From an uncultured Lachnospiraceae bacterium (GTDB taxonomy: Bacteria > Bacillota > Clostridia > Lachnospirales > Lachnospiraceae): a stretch of DNA of 38,546 nucleotides. Shown piece by piece: positions 1 to 7,745 of this stretch (position 1 is its first letter; every line of letters starts with the position of its first letter). Made by a program: the position numbers and the translations under genes. Where the stretch lies: the NCBI GenBank assembly GCA_947167155.1, contig CAMVHB010000019.1:1-38546 (forward strand), given 5' to 3'. The notes under the pieces were generated by a model. That model was not told where the DNA came from and ran no database searches. It worked only from the letters and a program-made list of their open reading frames with translations.

Positions 1-2
1 AT

Positions 3-281
3 GAGCTTGTGATCGAGAGAAAGCCGGATACCGACGAATTTCTTGACGCCGTCATCAAGGGGATGAACTGGGAGATAGAGGTTTACAACGGCACGAGGGA
101 GCTTTTTGAAGGAAACAGCGCCCTTGAAAAGGACAAGGCAAACCAGGCTTTCGTTGATTTCTCTGCCGCGTTCAAAAGACATGATGACAACGAGATGGGA
201 CGGCTGCTCAGGGAAATGATAATCCCTTTCTTCACAGCGCTTGAAGGCGCCGCGATCTCAGTGATCGCAGACAATCAATAG
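3..281 (+). CDS. C-terminal fragment of an unrecognised protein
   Basis: The reading frame is open from the first bases of the window to the TAG at 279-281, so the true start almost certainly lies upstream; the GTG at 9 is only the first possible start inside the window. The visible 92 codons are acidic and look helical, with no membrane segment or catalytic motif. I do not recognise the family. The sequence after the stop holds a short palindrome and a T run (295-307) that could be a weak terminator, and the next gene starts 64 bases downstream on the same strand. Confidence 0.6.
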   Translation, partial: ELVIERKPDTDEFLDAVIKGMNWEIEVYNGTRELFEGNSALEKDKANQAFVDFSAAFKRHDDNEMGRLLREMIIPFFTALEGAAISVIADNQ

Positions 282-345
282 TTTTTTGATACCTACGGCG
301 CCGTTTTTTTCTCCCGGCGTCTTTCTTATATGAAGGGAACTTGCT

Positions 346-1320
346 ATGGGAAGAAGCGCTGCGGGAGGCGGCCATTCATCAGGCGGCAGAAGCCATTCAT
401 CGGGAGGCGGCCATTCCTTTGGAGGCCACAGCCATTCATATTCATCAGGAAGGGGTTCATCCTCGCATAGCTCCTTTGGCTTTTCAGGTTCATCCTCCCA
501 TTCAGGCCATTCCGGTTCGTCCTTCGGTTCTCATGGGAGGCGGCCTTATTATTCCTCACCCATGTATTCCTACGGAGGAGGGAATTATTTCAGGCGCCGC
601 GGCACCTTTTCAAGCGGAAGCTGCTGCTGTACGCCCACACTTACAGCAGGCTGCGGCTTTGTGTTCATCGCTATGATCGTCATATTCATGATAAGCGGTG
701 CACTTATGGCTGCGATAGGACCGATCGGCACCGGCATCGGAAGAGTGCAGGAGAGCACCATAGTCCGCGAAAAGCTTGACAGGTCAAATGTCATCGAGAC
801 AGACTACATCGAGGACCAGGCGGGATGGATCACCTCAACCTATGACGCGACGAAGGGGATGAAGAAATTCTTTGAGCGCACCGGGGTCCAGCCCTTCCTG
901 ATCATTTCGGAAGAAATTGAGGGCAATAAATATCCCTCAATAGAAGAGCTGGATGAGTACCTCAAAAAGCGCTACGGGGAGCTTATTGCAGACGAGCAGC
1001 ACATCCTGGTCCTCTTCTTTGACAACGGCGCGAGATGGGACACGCGATACAACTGCGGTTCGAAGGCGAAACTTTTGATGGATGATGAAGCCTGCGAGAT
1101 ACTGCTTGATTATTTTGATTACTATGCGGAGTCAGATCTCAATGATGATGACTATTTCTCAACGGTCTTTGACAAGGCATCGGAGAGGATAATGTCAAAG
1201 CCTCATTTCGTGACCGACTCAAAGGTGATCACGCTTATCGCCTTTGTTGTCATAGACGTGGTTGTCCTGATCATCATCATACTCCTTGCGGTCAGGAGAA
1301 GGAAAAAGAGGGCGCTTTGA
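346..1320 (+). CDS. Membrane protein with Gly/Ser/His-rich N-terminus and TPM-like domain
   Basis: This 324-residue protein starts at ATG 346 behind a GAAGGG ribosome site. Residues 1-95 are low complexity, rich in Gly, Ser and His, and end in a Cys cluster (C93-C95) before a membrane segment at about 104-125. Residues 150-280 resemble the TPM (DUF477) fold: an acidic, helical domain with an LVLFFDNGARWDTRYNCGS core, normally outside the membrane. A second membrane segment at about 294-316 is followed by a basic tail (RRRKKRAL), giving two membrane passes with both ends probably cytoplasmic. TPM-domain proteins are linked to membrane protein quality control or weak phosphatase activity, but this architecture is not one whose role I can name. 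The His-rich head could bind metal; that is speculation. Confidence 0.7.
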   Translation: MGRSAAGGGHSSGGRSHSSGGGHSFGGHSHSYSSGRGSSSHSSFGFSGSSSHSGHSGSSFGSHGRRPYYSSPMYSYGGGNYFRRRGTFSSGSCCCTPTLTAGCGFVFIAMIVIFMISGALMAAIGPIGTGIGRVQESTIVREKLDRSNVIETDYIEDQAGWITSTYDATKGMKKFFERTGVQPFLIISEEIEGNKYPSIEELDEYLKKRYGELIADEQHILVLFFDNGARWDTRYNCGSKAKLLMDDEACEILLDYFDYYAESDLNDDDYFSTVFDKASERIMSKPHFVTDSKVITLIAFVVIDVVVLIIIILLAVRRRKKRAL

Positions 1321-1362
1321 TTTATGACAAAGGATCCGTCCAAATGTCATTCTAAATAAGGG

Positions 1363-1604
1363 GTTGACCAGCATATGGCAAAGCAGCATAATCTTATGGA
1401 TAGGACAAGACCCGGTCAACTGCAGCCGATCAGCCGTCGCTTGCGCTCGGCTTCTCGGGCAGTTTTCGGATGGGCACTCTTACCCAAATCAAAGATTTGG
1501 ACAGTGCTCCAAAGACAAGACAAACAGCATAAGCTGCGCTTTTGTGGATAAAGCCCGCAGGAAAGCTTCCGGTTTACCGGAACTTTTCCTGCGGGCTTTT
1601 TTTT
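1363..1604 (+). ncRNA. Putative structured RNA or leader ending in a strong terminator
   Basis: The 353-base gap between 1320 and 1674 has no convincing gene but several nested complementarities. GTTGACC (1363-1369) pairs with GGTCAAC (1414-1420). CTGC/GCAG (1420-1423, 1459-1462) encloses AGCCG/CGGCT (1432-1436, 1448-1452). GGGCACT/AGTGCTCC (1472-1478, 1503-1510) encloses CCAAATC/GATTTGG (1484-1490, 1494-1500). The series ends in an intrinsic terminator. It matches no RNA family I can recall: the conserved cores of RNase P, SRP, tmRNA, 6S and the common riboswitches are not visible. It could be an independent small RNA or an attenuating leader of the ABC transporter operon that begins 70 bases downstream. 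Confidence 0.4.
1551..1604 (+). terminator. Strong rho-independent terminator
   Basis: AGCCCGCAGGAAA (1552-1564) pairs with its complement ending at 1596, and an inner TTCCGG/CCGGAA stem carries a TTTA loop. A run of Ts follows (1597-1604). It lies about 70 bases before the TTG start of the ABC transporter, so it either ends the upstream RNA or attenuates the operon. Confidence 0.9.
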
Positions 1605-1673
1605 GAACGATAAGCAGTCAGGTGCATTCCGGGCTTTGTTTTCACTTAAGGATTATATAATGAGGGCAGAATC

Positions 1674-3410
1674 TTGAAAAATTCCATTTTGCAGCAGCTG
1701 AAGCAGTATAAGGGCGTATTCATCGCGGCACCGCTCCTGATGATCATAAGCGGGATCATGGAAACCTTGATCCCTCTGATGACGGCCCACATCGTGGATG
1801 ATGGCATCGAACAGGGCAATATCAGCGAGGTGCTCCGTTGGGGCGGCTTCATGCTGATATTCGCTGTCAGCGCTCTTGTCTTTTCACTTCTTGGATATGT
1901 CTTTTCCGCCAAGGCCTCTTCCGGTCTTGCCGCGAATCTCCGGGAAGCCGTCTTCGCGCGGATCCAGGGCTTTTCCTTTTCGGAGCTGGACAGATTCGGC
2001 GTACCCAGCCTTGTCCTTCGCCAGACGACAGATGTGACGAATATCCAGACTGCGGTGCAGACCATCCTGACCCAGTTTTTCAAGACGCCCGTGGCTATCG
2101 TATATTCCCTCGTCCTGACCATGCAGCTGAATGTGCAGCTTTCCCTGGTGCTGATCATCGGAGTTTTGGCGATAGGTATTTTTCTTTCGGCCATCATCCT
2201 AAGGAGCATAAAGATGTATCGCCGGGTTTATGCGGATTACGACGACATGAACCTTTTGGTCCAGGAAAATGTGACGGGGATCAGGGTAGTGAAATCCTTT
2301 GCCCGGGAAAAGCAGGAAAGTGAACGCTACGGCGCCTCCGCCAATACCGTTCGAAAGGGATTTGTGAAGGTGGAAAGGCTCCTTGCCTTCAACAATCCCG
2401 TCATGATGCTGGCGCTTGAGTTCTGTTTTATAGGGATCGCCTGGATAGGCGCGCGCTTTATCAGTGTGGGCAGCATGACATCCGGCGACCTGACCGGCTT
2501 CATCGCCTATGCCTTCCAGATCATGTCCTATATGGCCATGATAGTCCTTTCCTTCGTGCAGCTTTCATCAAGCTTCGCTTCCATCCGCCGTGTGCGTGAG
2601 GTTCTGGAGACGGAAAGCTCCATCCAGGATCCCGCCCGGCCGGAAGAGGAGATGAAGGACGGTTCCATTTCGTTTTCCCGTGTATCCTTCCGCTATCAGC
2701 AGGGAGATGGCGGGAATGTGCTTGATGATATCGACCTTTCCATCCGCGCAGGCGAGATGGTAGGAGTTGTGGGGGCTACCGGCTCCTCGAAGACATCCCT
2801 CGTCAGCCTGATCCCCCGTTTATATGATGTCAAGAGCGGCGCCGTCAAAGTAGGCGGGAAGGATGTCCGTGAATATGACGCGGATACGCTTTCAGGAGGG
2901 ATCTCCATGGTCCTCCAGAAAAATGTCCTGTTTTCCGGTACCATCCTTGAAAACTTAAGGTGGGGAAAGCCCGACGCCACCATAGCGGAATGCGAGGAAG
3001 CCTGCCGGATGGCCTGCGCCGATGCCTTTATTTCCGAAAAAGAGAAAAAATACGAAGAGGTCCTGGAGCAGGGGGGCTCCAATCTTTCCGGAGGGCAGAG
3101 GCAGCGCCTGTGCCTTGCCAGAGCGCTTATCAAAAAGCCGAAGATACTGATCCTCGATGATGCCCTTTCGGCGCTTGATACGGCTACGGAGGCAAAGATC
3201 CGAAATACCCTGAGAACGGAGATGCCGGAAATGACAAAGGTCATCATTACACAGAGGGTTGGCTCCGTTCGTGACGCGGACCGCATCATTGTTCTGGACA
3301 AGGGCAGGGTCGTGGGCTTTGATACCCATGAAAAACTGATGGAGAGCTGCAGCCTCTATCGGGAGCTCGTTGCCGCGGCTGAGAATGAAGAAGAGGAGGG
3401 ATCCGCATGA
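1674..3410 (+). CDS. ABC exporter half-transporter, subunit with degenerate catalytic residues
   Basis: This is a 578-residue type IV ABC exporter half: six membrane segments in residues 1-300, then a nucleotide-binding domain. Walker A is unusual (GATGSSKT, 367-374, with Ser in place of the second glycine of GSGK). The signature LSGGQ (471-475) is canonical. Walker B ends LILDD, so the catalytic Glu is Asp496, and the H-loop His is Gln527 (ITQRVGSV). The subunit therefore supplies the good signature but a poor hydrolysis site, as in heterodimeric exporters such as BmrC/BmrD or TM287/288. The TTG start is supported by a GAGG site at 1662-1665. It overlaps the partner gene by ATGA. It probably exports the product of the downstream biosynthetic genes or a drug; the substrate cannot be read from sequence. 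Confidence 0.93.
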   Translation: MKNSILQQLKQYKGVFIAAPLLMIISGIMETLIPLMTAHIVDDGIEQGNISEVLRWGGFMLIFAVSALVFSLLGYVFSAKASSGLAANLREAVFARIQGFSFSELDRFGVPSLVLRQTTDVTNIQTAVQTILTQFFKTPVAIVYSLVLTMQLNVQLSLVLIIGVLAIGIFLSAIILRSIKMYRRVYADYDDMNLLVQENVTGIRVVKSFAREKQESERYGASANTVRKGFVKVERLLAFNNPVMMLALEFCFIGIAWIGARFISVGSMTSGDLTGFIAYAFQIMSYMAMIVLSFVQLSSSFASIRRVREVLETESSIQDPARPEEEMKDGSISFSRVSFRYQQGDGGNVLDDIDLSIRAGEMVGVVGATGSSKTSLVSLIPRLYDVKSGAVKVGGKDVREYDADTLSGGISMVLQKNVLFSGTILENLRWGKPDATIAECEEACRMACADAFISEKEKKYEEVLEQGGSNLSGGQRQRLCLARALIKKPKILILDDALSALDTATEAKIRNTLRTEMPEMTKVIITQRVGSVRDADRIIVLDKGRVVGFDTHEKLMESCSLYRELVAAAENEEEEGSA

Positions 3411-5164
3411 AGGAAGCATTGATCCGGCTGCTGAAGTATATTACAAGCCGATACCGGTTCTTTTTCTGGGTCACCATGATATGCGTGGTGGTGTCGGCGC
3501 TTACCTCTGTGGGCGCGTATTCCTATCTGTCGGCGCTGGTGGATCAGTATATCACGCCGCTCATCACGATGGAGGACAAGGCGGCAGGCTTTGCCGCCCT
3601 CTTCAGGGCGCTGATTCCTCTGGTAGTGATGTTCGTGGCGGGAGTTCTGGCCCAGCTCATTCAGGCAAGAGCTGTGGCGCGCATGACCAACGGAACCATG
3701 TACGCGCTCAGAAAGGATCTCTTTGACAGGATGGAACGCTTTCCGGTCGGATATTTTGATACCCATACCAGGGGGGAGATCATGTCCGTCTATACAAATG
3801 ATACGGAAGCCATCCGCCTGATGATAAGCCAGGGACTCCCGAATATCGTGTCCGCACTCATCTCCATCGTCGCCATTATGATCGCACTTCTGGCGCTGAA
3901 TATCCCGCTTGCCCTTCTTGCAGTGATGATGGTCGGACTTATTGTATTTGTCAGCATGAAGATCATAGGCTCAGCCGGAAACAGCTACAACGCCCAGCAG
4001 GAAAATCTGGGCGGCCTGAACGAATATGTGGAGGAGATCTTCAGCGGGCAGAAGGTGGTGAAGGTATTCCGGCGTGAAAAAAGGTGCATGGAGGAGTTTC
4101 GGGAGAAAAATGAAAAGCTCCGGAAAAGCGCTTACTCGGCTTCAAAATACACGGGGATTGTCAGCGCGGTCAATATGCAGGCCGGGAATATCGTTTTTTA
4201 TTTCCTTTTCGCGGTCCTCTGCAGCATCTTTGTGATCAACGGCTGGGGCGGGATGACCATAGGAAAGACCATCGCCTTCCTCTCTCTTTCAAAGACTATG
4301 AACGTGCCGGTGGTCCTGGCTTCGGGACAGATATATTCCTGCGTAACGGCGCTCGCCGGAGCAAAGAGGATATTTTCCATGCTGGATGAGAAGCCTGAAG
4401 CGGACGACGGAACGCGTACCATCGCGCGCGGGGATGTCAGGGGACAGGTGGAGCTTTTGAACGTGAACTTCTCCTATGTGCCGGGAACGCAGATCCTGAA
4501 GAACATCAGCCTCATCGCAAAGCCCGGCGAAAAGATCGCGATCGTCGGCTCCACCGGTTCCGGCAAGACCACTATCACGAATCTTTTGAACCGCTTTTAC
4601 GATCTTGATAGCGGGGAGATCCTGCTTGATCAGGTCCCTGTTTCCTCCTTCCGAAAAGAGGATCTGCGGCGTCAGATCGGGATCGTCCTTCAGGACACCC
4701 AGCTTTTTACAGGAACGATCCTCGACAACATCCGTTACGGAAATCCCGGCCTTTCGGATGAGGACTGTATAAGGGCAGCTGAGACCGCCCGGGCAAGCGA
4801 TTTCATCACGCGTCTCCCTGACGGCTATCACACAAAACTGACACGAAACGCGGAGAATCTGGCAGAGGGTCAGAGGCAGCTTCTTTCCATCGCGAGAGCA
4901 GTGGCTGCGGATGCGCCTATCCTGATCCTCGACGAGGCCACAAGCTCGGTGGATCCCAGGACAGAAAAGCTGATCCAGCAGGGCATGGACAATCTCATGA
5001 AGGGGAGGACTTCCTTTGTGATCGCCCACCGGCTTTCCACCATAAAGAACAGTGACAGGATCATTGTACTTGATCACGGACAGATCCTTGAGAACGGAAA
5101 CCACAATGAGCTTATGAAAAATAAGGGAGCATATTACAAGCTTTATCGAACCGGACAGGCATAG
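3407..5164 (+). CDS. ABC exporter half-transporter, catalytically competent subunit
   Basis: This 585-residue protein is the partner of the preceding half-transporter: membrane domain in residues 1-320, then a nucleotide-binding domain. Walker A is canonical (GSTGSGKT, 381-388), Walker B carries the catalytic Glu510 (LILDE) and the H-loop His541 is present (IAHRLSTI). Its signature is degenerate, LAEGQ (485-489) instead of LSGGQ. Together the two subunits build one complete site (Walker motifs of this subunit with LSGGQ of the other) and one degenerate site, exactly the asymmetry of heterodimeric exporters. Its ATG lies in the stop codon of the first subunit, so translation is coupled. The next gene follows after 23 bases. 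Confidence 0.94.
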   Translation: MKEALIRLLKYITSRYRFFFWVTMICVVVSALTSVGAYSYLSALVDQYITPLITMEDKAAGFAALFRALIPLVVMFVAGVLAQLIQARAVARMTNGTMYALRKDLFDRMERFPVGYFDTHTRGEIMSVYTNDTEAIRLMISQGLPNIVSALISIVAIMIALLALNIPLALLAVMMVGLIVFVSMKIIGSAGNSYNAQQENLGGLNEYVEEIFSGQKVVKVFRREKRCMEEFREKNEKLRKSAYSASKYTGIVSAVNMQAGNIVFYFLFAVLCSIFVINGWGGMTIGKTIAFLSLSKTMNVPVVLASGQIYSCVTALAGAKRIFSMLDEKPEADDGTRTIARGDVRGQVELLNVNFSYVPGTQILKNISLIAKPGEKIAIVGSTGSGKTTITNLLNRFYDLDSGEILLDQVPVSSFRKEDLRRQIGIVLQDTQLFTGTILDNIRYGNPGLSDEDCIRAAETARASDFITRLPDGYHTKLTRNAENLAEGQRQLLSIARAVAADAPILILDEATSSVDPRTEKLIQQGMDNLMKGRTSFVIAHRLSTIKNSDRIIVLDHGQILENGNHNELMKNKGAYYKLYRTGQA

Positions 5165-5187
5165 GTAATTTTAAAAAAGGAGGCTTT

Positions 5188-6381
5188 ATGGAAGAGATCA
5201 GATTGCTGCAGAGCGAGAAGAACAGCGTGGTTGTTGGATTCAGCGGAAAGATCAGCATTAATAATGCTCCCGAGGCGGAAAAGGAGCTTTCAAGGATCCG
5301 GAAGGAAAACCCCCAGGGGGGACTGGTCTTTGATTTTGAAAATCTCAGCTACATCTCAAGCGCGGGACTTCGGGTCATTTTGAACGCGGCACAGCTGGAA
5401 AAGGGGAATAAAGTAAAGATCTTCAATATTTCCCCGGAGATCTATGAAATTCTGGAAGATACCGGGTTCACAAGGATATTTGAGACGCACAAGGCCTTGA
5501 AGAAGTACTCGATGGAAGGCTTTGAGCTCATTGGAAAAGGAGCGAACGGGGAAGTTTATAGGGTGGACAGTGAAAACATCATAAAGCTGTTCCACAAATC
5601 CGCGCCGCTCGAAACCATAGACCGTGAGCGAAAGCTGGCCCAGCAGGCACTTGTCGAAGGCATCCCCACAGCCATATCCTATTCCGTCGTCATGGTGGAC
5701 GACCGGTACGGGATCATGTTCGAACTGATCGACGCGGATTCACTCTCCGCCACCCTGAAAGGAAATCCCGGGGAATATGATACTTATGTGGATAAATATA
5801 TAGAGCTTTACAAGAAGATCCATGCCATCAGGGGCGACGCGTCCCAGTTTTTGAGCATCAAGCAGGTTTATCATGATGCCATAAGCGAGTCCGCGGAGCA
5901 TTACAGCGATGAGGAGCTGGGAAAGCTCCGCGCTCTGGTGGATTCGGTTCCTGAGACAGGGACGCTGATCCACGGAGATTACCATCCAAACAACATCATG
6001 GTCCAGAACGGAGAGCTGATCCTTATCGACATGGGGGATATGACCATCGGGCATCCGATCTTTGATTTCCTTGCCACGGCGGCAACTCAGGTCAATCTGG
6101 TCAAGCTTAGCCCGGAGTATGCGGAGTTTCATACCAGAATGCCGGCCGAACTCATCACAAAGACCTGGAGGAGGCTCATAGACAGCTATTTCGCGGATTA
6201 TCCCGAAGCGGAACGCTCACGCATAGAGGATCAGATCTGCATTTTCTCAAAGCTGAAGGTTGCCCTCGCCCCCTACTTCGGAAGGGGCGCGACTCCTGAG
6301 ATCATTCAGGCCAGCATCGAAGATGCCAAAACAAATTTCCTTCCGAAGATCGACAGCCTGATAGGTTCGGTGGACTGGTAA
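5188..6381 (+). CDS. STAS domain fused to APH/protein-kinase-like domain
   Basis: This is a 397-residue fusion. Residues 1-105 form a STAS (anti-sigma-factor-antagonist) domain, with the usual phospho-acceptor region at LSYISSAGLRVIL (Ser57/Ser58). Residues 110-397 form an aminoglycoside-phosphotransferase-like kinase fold: a protein-kinase-like glycine loop GKGANGEV (116-123), a likely ATP lysine Lys133, the catalytic loop HGDYHPNNIMV (His262, Asp264, Asn269) and the metal-binding DMG (Asp281). A strong AAAAGGAGG site precedes the ATG. In the same gene run a SpoIIE-type phosphatase (15820) could dephosphorylate the STAS serine, while the attached kinase domain could phosphorylate it; that is inference. 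The kinase domain might instead act on a small molecule made by the cluster. I see no RsbW-type anti-sigma kinase in the window. Confidence 0.88.
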   Translation: MEEIRLLQSEKNSVVVGFSGKISINNAPEAEKELSRIRKENPQGGLVFDFENLSYISSAGLRVILNAAQLEKGNKVKIFNISPEIYEILEDTGFTRIFETHKALKKYSMEGFELIGKGANGEVYRVDSENIIKLFHKSAPLETIDRERKLAQQALVEGIPTAISYSVVMVDDRYGIMFELIDADSLSATLKGNPGEYDTYVDKYIELYKKIHAIRGDASQFLSIKQVYHDAISESAEHYSDEELGKLRALVDSVPETGTLIHGDYHPNNIMVQNGELILIDMGDMTIGHPIFDFLATAATQVNLVKLSPEYAEFHTRMPAELITKTWRRLIDSYFADYPEAERSRIEDQICIFSKLKVALAPYFGRGATPEIIQASIEDAKTNFLPKIDSLIGSVDW

Positions 6382-6392
6382 AGGAGAGATAA

Positions 6393-7745
6393 ATGAAACG
6401 GATCGTATTATATTCAAGCAACAGCAAATACAGGGACAGGACCAGCAACTGTACGGTCTATCCCAAATGGGCCGCTCAATGGGATCAGGTGGCGGCGCGG
6501 CATCCGGATTATGAAATCTATCTTGTGGTGCAGCTGAACGGAAGATATTTTCTTGATATCCGTGACGGTGAGCTTACGGAAAGGCCAAAGAAGATAAATC
6601 TCAGGATCCTCCCCATGGAGGCGAAGCGGGACGAATTCATCGAGGCCGTGGCGGAGATAGGACCGGATCTTGCGATCGCGATGCCCGGCCCGGTCAGCGG
6701 TTACGACTGGAACGGGATCCGTGACGCGGATATCGCTGAAGGGCTCAGGAAGCGCGGGATCGAGACCGTATGCTATTCCGCCGGGACAGCGCTTGACTGT
6801 TTTGACAAATGGCGCACCCATCAGGTACTGAAAGCAAACGGCTTTCGCATTCCGGACGCGATCTATCTCAATCACGAGCTTTTTGTTTCAAAAAAGCTGG
6901 ACGCCGTTTCCACGGGGAATGTATATCAGGAACACATCCTGTGGGAAGTTTGGAACATGGAGATGCCTGTTGTCATCAAGAGCACCACAGGCTCATCCTC
7001 GATGGGGATCTTTGTCGCAAAGTCTTTTGAGGAAGCAAGGGATTATCTTTTGTCAGAGTCGCTGAAAGAGGACGTCCTGATCGAGCAGTTTTTGAAAGGC
7101 GAAGAATACGGAGCCGAGGTACATGGGGACAGGGGCGGCTATGTAGTCTCGCCGCCTTATCGCATCTTCAATACCGTAAGCGGGCAGCTGAACGATCCCC
7201 TGGGCGCCACAACCCTGAAATACGGACCGGTCCTGAATGAAGACCTCCATATTGAAGAATTGAGGGGCGAGCTTCGCAGAATGGCCGATATCATGGGATT
7301 TTCAGGGATCATGGAGATCGACCTGGTCCTTGTCGGGGGCGAGTGGTACATCCTGGAGATCAACAACCGCTGGTCCGGGCTTACAACGCTGATCACGGCA
7401 TCCCAGGAAAGGCTTCCCTTTGATGTATACGTCAGCGAGGCGGGAAGTGATCCCGCGCGCCTGGATGATGTCAAAAACCTGAAATATGCCCTGCAGTTCA
7501 AGATGAAAAACGCGTCTTCGGATGATCTTGAAAGGATATCAAAGGAGTCCGGAATGAAGAGCGTCATCCAGTATGACGTAAGGCTTCCGGGAAAAGAGCC
7601 CTTTTCCTTTAATGATGCGGTAATAGGCGGATATGATTCCATGAAGGAGCTTCTTTTGGGCTTTGAGGCGCTTCAGAAAAAATATCCCAAGATGATTTCC
7701 GGGGAGCTTGCAGAGGCTCTGAAGGAAAAGGAAGGGGGAGCCTGA
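6393..7745 (+). CDS. ATP-grasp ligase
   Basis: This 450-residue ATP-grasp enzyme probably forms an amide or peptide bond through an acyl-phosphate. The central domain has the ATP-binding lysine in VVIKSTTGSSSMG (Lys196), a second nucleotide segment around EQFLKGEEYGAEV (231-243), and the metal ligands in GIMEIDLV and LEINNRWSG (Glu308, Glu322, Asn324). The first 130 residues form a Rossmann-like pre-ATP-grasp domain. It belongs broadly with D-Ala-D-Ala ligase, carbamoyl-phosphate synthase and L-amino-acid ligase relatives; I cannot name its substrates. It starts 11 bases after the STAS-kinase gene behind AAAGGAGAG, and its TGA overlaps the next ATG (TGATG). Confidence 0.88.
   Translation: MKRIVLYSSNSKYRDRTSNCTVYPKWAAQWDQVAARHPDYEIYLVVQLNGRYFLDIRDGELTERPKKINLRILPMEAKRDEFIEAVAEIGPDLAIAMPGPVSGYDWNGIRDADIAEGLRKRGIETVCYSAGTALDCFDKWRTHQVLKANGFRIPDAIYLNHELFVSKKLDAVSTGNVYQEHILWEVWNMEMPVVIKSTTGSSSMGIFVAKSFEEARDYLLSESLKEDVLIEQFLKGEEYGAEVHGDRGGYVVSPPYRIFNTVSGQLNDPLGATTLKYGPVLNEDLHIEELRGELRRMADIMGFSGIMEIDLVLVGGEWYILEINNRWSGLTTLITASQERLPFDVYVSEAGSDPARLDDVKNLKYALQFKMKNASSDDLERISKESGMKSVIQYDVRLPGKEPFSFNDAVIGGYDSMKELLLGFEALQKKYPKMISGELAEALKEKEGGA

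Noticed and set aside
1375-1551. A 58-codon reading frame starting at ATG 1375 with AAGGGG upstream
   Set aside because: It runs through the nested hairpins, uses TTA and TTG leucine codons rare in the neighbours, and its basic product has no recognisable domain. A structured RNA explains the region better.
1633-1661. Sigma-A promoter using TATAAT at 1656-1661 for the exporter operon
   Set aside because: The -35 candidates are poorly spaced (14-15 bases), and transcription would start after the ribosome site of the TTG start codon.
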